Shown: in pieces, positions 32,301-42,611 of the stretch | How the letters are laid out: every line of letters starts with the position of its first letter | How positions within the stretch are numbered: the first letter of the stretch is position 1 | Assembly (NCBI GenBank): GCA_009602725.1 | Contig: WELB01000006.1 | Span: 1,467,552-1,517,586, forward strand | Source of the DNA: Spirogloea muscicola | Taxonomy: Eukaryota > Streptophyta > Zygnematophyceae > Spirogloeales > Spirogloeaceae | DNA length: 50,035 nucleotides | Direction of reading: 5' to 3' | Notes under the pieces: generated by a model | Database searches by the model: none | Seen by the model: the letters and a program-made list of their open reading frames with translations, nothing else | Told to the model about the DNA's origin: nothing | Program-made: the position numbers and the translations under genes

Positions 32301-35300
32301 TTGATGCGAAGACGCCACAAGTGCGCCCCTCCAAGTGCGTTCTTTTTGAGGAGGAGGGAGAGGCGACCGAAGCAGGCACATTTGTGACAGAGGAGGTGAG
32401 TGATTCTCTGTTTTATACATCCACTGGCTTTGTGCTGCTGATCTGATCTGTCAACTTACATGAATTTATGCTTGTTGATTGATAAACCAAGGGCTATGAT
32501 GGACGCAAGATCTTCAGGGCTTTCACTCTCAGCTGAAGCAGCCAGCTTGTATGCGCCCCCTCTTGGCAGGCATTTGAGTACCAAGCTCGAGGGAGGGAGG
32601 CAATCTTTGTTGACAGCCCGGCCCCTGATGCATCCTCAAGCACGGGGGGCGTCAACTCGAAGTTGAGGAGTGATGTTCACCTGCCCCCTGACGGAATGTG
32701 GTCCTGGTCGTCACCGTGGCAACTGGCACCCCTTGACAGTACGCACCCTACAACGGGATGGTCACCAACTCACAGCTGCAAGATATTGGACGTGTTAGCA
32801 TCTAGAAGTCTAGGAGTAGCTTGCAGTATCTGGATACCATACAGTACGCATATGGATAGAAGCAACTAGGCTTCAGGCAATGATACGTGCATGTCGATAA
32901 GTCCCAGGTGCCTACAATCTGAACCTTTTCTTTAATGGACTTAGTAATCAAGCCTCATGACTTGATGGCCCTTTCAAAATTAGTCACATTCACGTGGTGA
33001 GGCGGATACAGAAGGAGGCAGCTGGTGTTACTGCACAGACTCGCACGGTGCAGGGCCGTGGATGGACGGGCACACTGCAGAGAGCAAGTGGAGGCGGCGG
33101 CGGTGCCTACGGAGGCGGAGTAGGAAGGAAGGGTCGACGGCAAGCTCTGCCGACAGCAATGCAGCTACCGGGCCTGCGATGGCCGGGACTGGGGGGGGCG
33201 ACATGGTTGTCGAGGGCATGGTCCTGATCGCAGCGCTCCTGTGCGCTTGCTTGCGCGGCGCGCGGCCTGCCTTCGCACGGCGGGCGGGCGTGGAGCTCCT
33301 CTGCGGTGCAGTGGCGGCGCGATGCCCGCCGCCAGCGCGCCTGCAGCGGGTCGTGCCGTCGCTCGTGGCTCTGCTTCCCGACCCTGCGCCTCCAGTGCGC
33401 CTGGCGGCCCTCATGGGGCTCGCCAGCGTCCTGGCTGGACTGCCGGGCCCTCTCCCCGCAGGCGATGCCCGGCTGTTTCCGGAGTACATCTTCCCGGCGC
33501 TGTCGCTGCTGCCAGTGGACCTCGAGGAGAGCCTGCGTGCAGCATGCGCCACCGCGCTCGCCAGCCTCGCGGCCTCGTCCCGCCGGCTGGCGCCGCTCGA
33601 GCCGCAGGGCGCTGCTGAGCTGGGCCAGACCCAGGAGGCTGTCGCTCGCACGGTGCAGGGACTGGCGACCGGCATCCGTGGCACGCCGGCTGTGCGCTGC
33701 GCCCTGCTGCGGCAGGTGACAGCGCTGTGCCGCTTTTTTGGACGCCGCGGGACCGCCGACTTCCTTCTGCCGCTGCTTTCGACGTTCCTCAATAACCGGG
33801 ACGCTGCGACGCGCGCGGCCTTCTTCGCATGGGCGGCCCTGCCGTTGGCGCGCACCATTGGCCCGACGGGCCTTGAGGCGTTCCTGCTGCCGCTCCTGGA
33901 ACAGTCCCTGGGCGCCGGTGAGGAGCCGGCAGTTATCGCCGCCGGCCTCGCCTGCCTGGCCTCTCTCGCTTCGGCGTCCGCTTCGTCATCCGCGATGGAC
34001 AATGAGGACGCACAAAGTCCGCGGCCCGGCGCCACCAACAAGCTCAAGCTGCCGTCGAAGCTGGCAGCTCCTCCCAAGAGTCAGCCAGGCCCGCTGCTGC
34101 GCAGGCGGGCGCTGCTGCAGGCAGTGGAGAAAGCTGCACCGCTGCTGTGCTTCCCAACCCCGTGGGTGCGGCGCGGCGCAGCGGCCCTGGCGGCAGCCGC
34201 CGCACGCGCGCTGAGCCCTGTGGACGCCCATGCGCTGCTGGCACCGCTGCTCGTGCCCTTCCTCCTCCGCCGGCCCTCCTCGCTGGCCTCCGAGGCCGCG
34301 CTCCTGGCGGCCCTGCAGGCGCCCATGGCCCGCCAGGAGTTCGACCTCGCCCTCAGCACCGCACTTCTGGGTGGTCCGGCCTCGTCGAGCTCACCGCTGC
34401 CGTCATCTGCCGTCGGTGCGCTCGCCTCAAAGAGCACCGCAGCAGGGCAGGAGGGGAGGCCGCACACTCGGGCGGCGCCCAGATTCTCATCTATGGAGAG
34501 GGAGCAAGGCCCTGGCAACTGCGAGAAGCTGCGGGCGATGGAGAGCTACATCCGAGGCTCGTCGGGCGTGATGCAGGCGCGCCTGCGAGGCTGGGAGGAG
34601 GCCGCGGCCATCACCAATGGCAGCCGGCGTGGCTCCGTGGCTGCAGCGAGGGACACGGCGGGCCATCTTGAGGCGCCTGTGTACCTCTTGCAGTCGTCCC
34701 ATCAAGGCCTCGGGCAGCTAGTGTCCTCGGCGTCAACGATGGCGGGGCCGACCGGCCGCGGCAGCGGCACGGAGTGGTCGTGGTCACTCTCCTCAGCACG
34801 GCTGGCGCCTGCTGCTGTGCACCACTCCTCGCTGTGGGCGTCGCAGCAGCTCCACCGCTCCATCGGCCTTCAGCAAGTGGCAGTGGCGCCGCTCGCTGGG
34901 GTTGGTGCCAGTGCAGCCGCACTCAAAGAGCACACAATGGCAGAGGAGGAGGCTGCTGCTTCAGACGTGAGAAATGATGAGGGCGTGCCTGCCGAAGCAA
35001 GCGGGAGCAAGGATGGCTTGAGGCCTGCAGCCGACAAGGAGGCTGCAGAGCCTGCCACGCGGCGCGCAGGAGCTGGAAACGTTCTCGAAGTCGCCGTTGC
35101 CAAGGACGCCGGCGGCGGCGCCTGGCAGCCCCGGGGCGTGCTGGTGGCACATCTGCAAGAGCACGGAGGGCCCGTTTGCCAAGTTGCCGCAGCGGACGGG
35201 TGCCCCTTCTTTGTGTCGGCCTCCATCGACGGCACGGTGCGCGTGTGGGACTGCCGCCGCCTGGAACGCGACGTCTGTTTCCGAAGCCGGCTGACGTACA

Positions 35301-37257
35301 CGGGATTTGTAGGCGAACCCGGCGTCGCCGTTGCATGCGTTGACATGCTCGGCGACCACGAAGTTGCGGCGGCGGGCGGCCAAGGGGAGGTCCACACATT
35401 CCACGTGGACTACGTTCCCCGGCAGGCCGGCAACGCCGAGAAGTATGTGGGGCTGTCAGACGTTCGCCGTGTAGCGTCGGCGGAGGATGGGGCGGTTCTG
35501 GCCCTGCAAGCAATCGCAGGGGCCTCGGCCACGTCGCTCCTGCTTTACAGCACGGCGCGGGGCGGCATGCACCTCCTGGACCTGCGCCAGCGCAGGTTAG
35601 CATGGGCCCTCCGGCAGCGGCCGGCACATGGCCTGCTGACAGCGGTCGTAGCTGACCCGGCACAGTCGGGGGCCTGGCTCGTCTCGGCGACATCGCGTGG
35701 CATCCTGGCGCTGTGGGACCTGCGCTTCCAAATTCCAGTGCATGCGTGGCGACACCCGCTGGGCCTCCCAGTGGAAGCCCTGGCGCCCCTCAAGACCGCC
35801 CACGGACGCCCACTGGTCTATGCCGCTGCAGGCTGCCACGAAGCGGCACTCTGGAGCGCTGAGGATGGCAGTTGCCAGCTGGTCAGAGCCGCCACATATG
35901 GACCACCCGGCATCCATATGACATGGAAGGATGGTGTTAGGAAGTTGGAATTCACTAGACTCATTGTTCCGTGCAGCAGTGCTTGTCAGCCTCCTCATTC
36001 TCAAGCATTTTTGCTGCAAGATAGAATTCCTAGTGCAAGATCCCTGAGGTGCCTTGATGCAATCGTTCCATTGCTACGCCCTGCAGGTGCTCAGAGTGGA
36101 GTCAGATCCAAAGGCAAACGCTCAGGTCCCGGCTGCTTTGCTGGAGCCCCAGCCCGGTGCTGCAGCCCCCACCTTGGCCAGCATCTACAGCCGGTCGTCT
36201 TCAGCGCCCTTCTTCTCTGGCCATGGCATCGAGCAGCTAAACAATCCTCCTGCCAGACAACCAGGCTTTCGTGCCATGCTTCCCATTGCAGGAGGCAACC
36301 GCGTGTTGACAGGTGGTACAGATTGCTGCATCAGATTGTGGGATGGAGCAAGGTGAGGACAAGTGTTGCAGCAGCCAATCTACCCTGCAATGAGCTGAGT
36401 AGTCACCACGACAAATGATTGCTGCGACATGCTGAGGCAACTGGCCAGAATGTGCTGAGTCTCAAGGAGGATGGGCATGCATCTTCTGCTCTCTGCGCTG
36501 TTTCCTACTCAAATTAACCCTGACACAGCCATGTTGGTCTTTGCAACCTGTGGACCATCCGACAATTGAAAATTTGAGCATCTGCTGACTGGCAGGGTGG
36601 ACAGTACTTACTGGGTATGTGGCCCCATGCGGCAGGGGCACAAGAATATGGCTCCTGGCTGCATGTTGCAGACCATCTCCGGGGTCACCGTGATGCAGGT
36701 CAGTACCAGGGTGCGGCAGACCGACGACTATCAGCAGATGGCTCAATGACGTTCCACTTTTGACTCACTGATGGGGGACAGCTGGCCCCTGTCACATCTT
36801 TGAAACCTCTGAGGCCTCACCCTCTCCTCCTTATATGCTCGGGATCGTCCTCAGAGTGCTGCTCTTCATGGATCACTTGGAGCCCTCAGATCTAGCCCCC
36901 GCCTTTAGCCCCAATTCTACACACTATAGTCCAGCTTCTCGTGTGTCATCCCTGGTAGCCTGCTTCTATCGTTTTGTCACTTGTGTGGCTCAGGCTTTGG
37001 TCCTGCTCTGTCCTCTCTACACATGAGCTTCTTAATCTCTAGTCACGCGATGCAAGATTGACTCTGAATACTCTCCACCGGAACTTGTTCAGGAACCCTT
37101 TCTGAACTCGGGCTCCGGCGTGAGCGCCCTCGCGGCTGCAGCAGTCGACAGGGCCGGATGCCACAGGGACGCCGTTTTGACATTAGCAACCGCACAGGTC
37201 AGCCAGAAGCTGCTCATCTCCGGCAGCCGAGACGGAGCCATCAAGGTCTGGAGGTGA
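29375..37257 (+). CDS. VPS15: VPS15: regulatory kinase subunit of the class III PI3-kinase complex
   Basis: Scaffold and pseudokinase-like partner of VPS34 in endosomal sorting and autophagy. Exons: 29375-29569, 29817-29891, 30142-30310, 30583-30743, 30903-30982, 31196-31301, 31658-~31861, 32045-32395, 32570-32669, 33039-35881, 36087-36352, 36596-36698, 37093-37257; about 1605 residues. Only the exon 7 end is unsure. MGNQLA fits N-myristoylation. The kinase domain has [17 protein letters not shown] and, in place of DFG, ADFASF as in VPS15 proteins; then MDIFSLG and [10 protein letters not shown]. Exon 10 begins the HEAT region ([42 protein letters not shown]) and most of the WD40 part ([11 protein letters not shown]). 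The last exon ends [12 protein letters not shown]. The 2.8-kb exon among twelve short ones is unusual. Confidence 0.95.
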
Positions 37258-38325
37258 CAGTCCGCCGCAGTCGAAGAAGCGTGCCCTGCAGGTGGTCAGA
37301 GTACGACAATGGAGCCCCCATCATGCTGCCGGCAAAATCCCGTCATACAAATATACCCATTCAGGTGAGCCCACTGGTGCATCTACACTCCCGTTGGTAG
37401 CTGTCAAGGGGGGTTACTGAGGGGTGCCAGGTTCTTCTCAGGTGTTTAGGCTGTCCTCCCTTGATCGACTTGTTCATGGCTGTCTCCGCCAGCAAGTCGA
37501 AGCGATGGACACAACATTCTTTGCTATCCTCTGAACCGAGGTAGTCTTCCACAGTTGGCGGTATGCCTTCTACCAGAATGATATGGTGAGGCTGCAATTG
37601 CAGCCGATGCTTGTCAACTCAAAGCCGTATTGATGTTGCCACTCAAGTGCACCCTGGCTCCACTAGGACGGGTTGATGTAGAGGGAATGGATCAACAACG
37701 AGCAGCATGACTATTGAGTTTTAGCCGGGGGCTTCTGCTCAGAGTGACAGAAATTAGTCCATAGGCTGCTTGCTGCCACCACGAGAAGAGGCTCGGTTAT
37801 GTCATCCTTTGGTGGCCCACAACAATTACCATGGTGCTCAGGACAAAGCGGCACTAACGCTGCAGGCGCAAGTCACTGTGTTATGTGACAGCCATGCAGT
37901 TGCCAGGATGCAAGGTACGAGCACGCGCAGGCATTGGCTCTGCATGTCCGCAGGGTGGCGTGCGCGCCAAGAGTGCAGGTGGCGCCCATGTCTGCATGAC
38001 AAAAGCTGGGCTTTACCTGCTGCGGAGGGGCTGAGCAAGCAAGCTCGATAGTGCGGACAAGGGAGAGGGGCCTTGCTGCGATAACACGGAAGCGATGCGA
38101 GACTGGCGGTGATAGCATGTCATGGCCATTAGTAATCACCGGCTCCACCAAGCCCTGTGCTTGCAGCTCGCCAAAAGGGAGCGGGCCCCAGAGGGAGAAG
38201 GCGCACAGTGTGCAGAAATCGATACGGTGGCCACTTTAAGCCAATACGCTGTTTTGCAGTAGCTTTTGTTCAGGCAAAAGCTAGTGCAAAGTGGGGGTAC
38301 ATGGAACGAAGCCCTATGCAAAGGT
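37258..38325. other. Intergenic region after VPS15, no gene recognised
   Basis: About 1.07 kb with only short frames and no recognisable domains. It could contain unrecognised 5' exons of the downstream kelch-ACBP gene, but I could not identify any. Confidence 0.4.
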
Positions 38326-38329
38326 CCAT

Positions 38330-39480
38330 TGCTTTCGAGCTGGCTTTGTCAGCCCCTCTTCTCTCTGAGCGAGCCATTTCTTCTTCCTATGCTAAGGTGG
38401 CTAAGGTAACATTGTGAACAGTGTACCCACGAGTGAAGACATACAAATCTGACAGGCTAACTTGGGGACCTGGAACCGCCTCGGACCAGTGGCCCGACTT
38501 AGAGAGGGTGACGGCAACGGCCAGCCCGAGAGCCTGTCAAAAGAAGAAAGGGAGAGAGGGAGGAGAAGAGAGAGAGACTCTTCCGAACGAGCCTTGAGGC
38601 TCCTCACTCGTAGCTACTGTGTGGTCCTTCCTCCACCCGTTCTGCCATAGCATTTTCAGGCCCCTCCGTCGTTGTGGCCCCTTCGAACCTTGGTCACTTC
38701 TTTTCAGGCTGGCTTTTCACAGCCCTTGCCCCCGTTGGGAGAGCCACTTCTCTTCCTTCAGTTTGCCCTAGACTCTGCCTGAACAATATATCGTCTTGAA
38801 TTGGCCTCCATTTCATTTCATGCGCCCCGCGCGCCTTCTCTCTAACGGGGCGAGGGCTGGGCCGTTGGGCGCTCGGTGGCTCGAGCTGCTCAACCAGCTC
38901 GCCCGCCACACCATCGTCCGCCGTATCCAAGGGGGAGCCGGTGGACTTTCCTGCAGCCGGGTCGTTGGCGCAAGTGTACCGTATGCGCCTGGCCGTCTCG
39001 CTGCAGAAGGTGCTGCAGAGGTCTTTGGCTGAGTGACTCTCCTGTAGCTCTTTGGATTTTGTCCATTCTTTTTTGGCTGGCTTCTGCCAGCCCCTCTCTT
39101 CTATGGGCGAGCTCATTCTCTCTGGCCCGCGCGCTGCACCTGCCTGCCGGCAGAGCCCTCGCTGCTGCCTCTGGTTCTGGCCAGGGGACCCACATCCACG
39201 AGCCTAGCATATCCGACCTGCGGCTGCTTAGCAGAGGTTACTGAGTGATTCGTAGCTGCTTTGTTTCTGTGTGCTTGTTTTTCTTAGCGCTTCGCCAGGG
39301 GACCCACTTCCAGGAGCCTAGCATCTCTGATCTGCGGCTGCTTAGCAGGGGTTACTGAGTGATCCGTAGCTGCTTTGTTTCTTTGTGTGCTTGTTTTCCT
39401 TAGCGCTTCCCCTGGCCCCATTCTCGTACCTCGTTCAGTCTTTTTTGGGCTGGCTTTCCCAGCCCCTATACTCAATCCCA
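38330..39480 (+). mobile_element. LINE cluster: family C tail, family D end, family B C-termini in tandem
   Basis: In order: family C-type tail (38337-38390); family D end and tail (38585-38755, GGCTGGCTTTTCACAGCC at 38707-38724); family B internal segment and endonuclease-like region (38760-39045, LGARWLELLNQLARHT); family C-type tail (39060-39112); family B C-terminus (39115-39243, SISDLRLLSRGY, stop); then a second family B C-terminus (39292-39361) joined at CCAGGGGACCCAC, with its own 3' UTR and stem-loop (39447-39465). All pieces are in the plus orientation. Confidence 0.75.
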
Positions 39481-40160
39481 CCAGATTGGCGTCGCTTGCA
39501 GGGCACGCGGTCGGCCAGGCGGCCCGAGGGAAGGAGCGAAAGTATGCCGACCACCCGGTTGGTGATGCATTCGCGGCCCTGGCGATTGATGTGCACGGGG
39601 CCTTCGGCAGCCGCTGGCTGGATCTCCTCCAGCGGCTTGCCTGTCAGGCCATTGATCGGCTGCCGGGTCTGCCAGGAAGAGGAATTGGTCGCCCATTGAG
39701 GATAGGGGCTGGAAAAGCCAGCCCATAAAAGAATCAACAAAGCACGAGAAGGGGGCCAGGGGAAGCGCTAAGAGAAACAAGCACACACTGAAACAAAGCA
39801 GCTACGAATCACTCAGTAGGAGCGCTGCCCGGCTTCAACAGGGCCATTTCGCTTGCACAAGTCTTCCGCATGCGCCTGGCGGAATCGCTTCAACGCTCCC
39901 TTGCCCACGCCGTCCACACGCGAGCAGGCCGTGCCATGGCTGCCGCCTCTGGTTCTCGGCAGAGTGCCTCGTCCCTGCAGCCAGTTTTTCCGACCTGATG
40001 GTGCTCACTCGCGGGTACTGAGCTTCCCTTTGCATCGTCGTGTGTTGTTTGCCGTGGTTTGTAGTGTAGTCCCATTTCGGCACCTCTTTCTTTGGCTTTG
40101 GACATTGTCCATCCTTTTTGGGCTGGCTTTGCCAGCCTTCTTCTCTATGGGCGCGCGCTT
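39476..40160 (+). mobile_element. LINE cluster: endonuclease-region piece, reverse family B tail, family C C-terminus
   Basis: 39480-39690 (plus) encodes the endonuclease-region motifs ADHPVGD and DVHGAFGSRWLDLLQRL. 39690-39820 is a minus-oriented family B 3' UTR with a perfect stem-loop at 39706-39724. 39830-40160 (plus) is a family C C-terminus (VFRMRLAESLQRSLAHAVHT, then SDLMVLTRGY with a frameshift just before it) with the family C 3' UTR, GGACATTGTCC and a stem-loop at 40119-40137. Confidence 0.7.
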
Positions 40161-41075
40161 CTCTTCTCTATGGGCGAGCACTTTCTTCAATGGGCGAGCA
40201 CTTTCTCCTGCTGAAGGAGAAAGCGCGGCAAGATTGACTGGTGGCTGGGAAAAGCCGCGCGCCCATCCCCCCATCGGACGGCGCGCGCGCCGGAGAAGAA
40301 AGTGCTCGCCCATTGAGGATAGGGAAAGCCAGCCCAAAACGAATGAACAAAGTACGAGAAGGGGGCCAGGGGAAGCGCTAAGGAAAACAAGCACACAAAG
40401 AAACAAAGCAGCTACGGATCACTCAGTAACCCCTGCTAAGCAGCCGCAGATCAGAGATGCTAGGCTCCTGGAAGTGGGTCCCCTGGCCAGAGCCAGAGGC
40501 AGCAGCGAGGGCTCTGCCGGCACGAAGGTGCAGCGCGCGGGCCATAGACCTCTGCAGCGAGACGGCCATGCGCAGACGGTACACTTGCGCCAGCGACCCG
40601 GCTGCATAAAAATCTACCGGCTCCCCATGGAAGCGACGGGCGATGGTGTGGCGGGCGAGCTGGGTGAGCAGCTCGAGCCACCGAGCGCCCAGCAGAAGAA
40701 GAGCTCGCCCATAGAGAAGAGGGAATTCCGTGTCTGGAGAAGAGGGGCTGGCAAAGCCAACCCAAAAAGAATGGACAATGTCCGAAGCCAAAGAAAGAAG
40801 TGCCGGAAAGAGAGAGAAGGCGCGCGGGGCGCATGAATTGAAAGGGAGGCCAATTCACGCCAATACATTGTTCAGGCCGGAAAAGGACTACACGCGCCCC
40901 ATGGATGTCACTTGCCAACGGAAAGAACTCGTCTTCCCACGGATGGTCGGCGTACTTGAGCTCTCAAGACCGAGCGGCGCAGGCGACCGCATACCCAGCC
41001 TTGGTGGCACGTTGGGCTGGGTGTGAGCGGTCGTATGCGTCGGTTGTCACCACGTCCAGGAGAAAACGTGGCCCG
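40161..41075 (-). mobile_element. LINE cluster: minus-oriented family B copy and endonuclease-region piece
   Basis: 40290-40700 (minus) is a good family B C-terminus: VYRLRMAVSLQRSMARALHL, then AGRALAAASG and SISDLRLLSRGY (stop about 40430), followed by its 3' UTR. 40725-40800 is a minus-oriented family C-type tail. 40826-40890 is the family B internal segment. 40895-41075 (minus) encodes an endonuclease-region piece with PRFLLDVVTTDAYDRS, which aligns by eye with the family A segment beginning DVVVTEAY. Confidence 0.7.
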
Positions 41076-42120
41076 CCGGCCTGTGCCGGCGGAGCCCTCG
41101 CTGCTGCCTCTGGCTCTGGCCAGGGGACCCACTTCCAGGAGCCTAGCATCTCTGATCTGCGGCTGCTTAGCAGGGGGTTACTGATTGATTCGTAGCTGCT
41201 GTAATTCTTTGTGTGCTTGTTTTTCTTAGCGCTTCCTCTGGCCCCCTTCTCGTAGTCTTTTCATTCTTTTTGGGCTGGCTTTTCCAGCCCTTATCCTCAA
41301 TGGGCGAGCACTTTCTTGTGGGGTGGCCACCAGGTCTACGTGACGGGCGTGGAGACCGTCGGCCCTTTCCTAAATCTGCGGCTGCTCAGCAGGGGTTACT
41401 GAGTGATTCGTAGCTGCTTTGTTTCTTTATGTGCTTGTTTTCTTAGCGCTTCCCCTGGCCCCGTTCTCGTACTCTGTTCATTCTTTTTTGGGCTGGCTTT
41501 TCCAGCCCCTATTCTCAATGGGCGAGCACTTTCTTCTTTTCCAGCCCCCTATCCTCAATGGGCGAGCACTTTCTTTCCTGGAGCGGCATGACGCCGGAGT
41601 GCTCCGCTGCCACCGAGAAGAGAAGCGCGGCCAGATTGACTGGTGGCTGGGAAAGGCCAACCCAAAGGAATGGACAAGGTCTGAGGGTCACAGCCTCCAC
41701 CAGGATGCCATGCAGCCGGGTCGCTGGCGCAAGTCTATCGAATGCGCCTGGCCGTCTCGCTGCAGAGGTCCATGGCCCGGGCGCTGCACCTTCGTGCCGG
41801 CAGAGCCCTCGCTGCTGCCTCTGGCTCTGGCCAGGGGACCCACTTCCAGGAGCCCAAGCATCTCTGATCTGCGGCTGCTTAGCAGGGGTTACTGAGTGTC
41901 TCGTAGCAGCTTTGTTTCTGTTACTTAGCGCTTCCCCTGGCCCCCTTCTCGTACTCTGTTCATTCTTTTAGTCTGCACTCGACTCTGCCTGAACAATGTA
42001 TTGGCTTGAATTGGCCTCCCTTTCAATTCATGCGCCCCGCGCGCCTTCTCTCTTTTTCGGGCTGGTTGTTCCAGCCCCTATTCTCAATGGGCGAGCACTT
42101 TCTTCATGCATCGCATCGCG
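41075..42120 (+). mobile_element. LINE cluster: three family B 3' ends in plus orientation
   Basis: Family B C-terminal codons and 3' UTRs recur at 41090-41300, 41370-41570 and 41700-41970. Stem-loops lie at 41272-41290 and 41490-41508. A partial tail (CCAGCCCCCTATCCTCAATG) is duplicated side by side near 41540-41570. 41971-42046 is the family B internal segment, ending in a stem-loop with a changed loop at 42059-42077 (GGGCTGGTTGTTCCAGCCC). The last tail ends about 0.5 kb before the first recognised exon of the kelch-ACBP gene. Confidence 0.75.
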
Positions 42121-42473
42121 GAGGCGGTCGTGGGCCGCTGTCCGCTCGCCGCCGTGGGCGCAGCGCCGGAGCGTCCAGCTGCACGAGCGGCGACAGGCCA
42201 GGAGAATTGGGCAAGGTCCATAAGGCACTGCAAACCCACAAGCGATGCAGGTACATCGAGACGCTTGAAGGAAAGGTAGGCCAAGCCGAGCCAGCACACC
42301 GCTCACGCTAACGGCAAAAACAACGCCTCTCCCAAGAGAAGGCCATGGCATAGGAAGCGGAGGCAGTTGCCATCGCCCCCCCCGCCGGCGAGCCCGCGGC
42401 CGGCGCCCCGCGGCTGCGCCGTGGCGGCATGGCCACGGCCGTGCCGAAGCCNCATCTGCGGCGGCGGCGATGG

Positions 42474-42504
<31 letters not shown>

Positions 42505-42611
42505 GGCGGTTGCGGCGGGGCCCTGGATCGCACCTGCCGCCGATGGATGGCCAGGGGCGGCGCTGGAGCGGGCGCGGCATTGATTGCGCGGTCCCGCTGC
42601 CGCCATCGCAG
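42121..42611. other. GC-rich region between repeat cluster and the first ACBP exon
   Basis: A CGG/GGC tract occupies about 42450-42530 and a single N is at 42452. Frames are open but low-complexity. I expected the N-terminal half of the acyl-CoA-binding domain here and did not find it. Confidence 0.5.

Noticed and set aside
33062-33180. Methionine at 33062 or 33204 as the start of an independent HEAT/WD40 gene
   Set aside because: The frame joins in phase to the upstream kinase exons, and the combined order kinase-HEAT-WD40 is that of VPS15.
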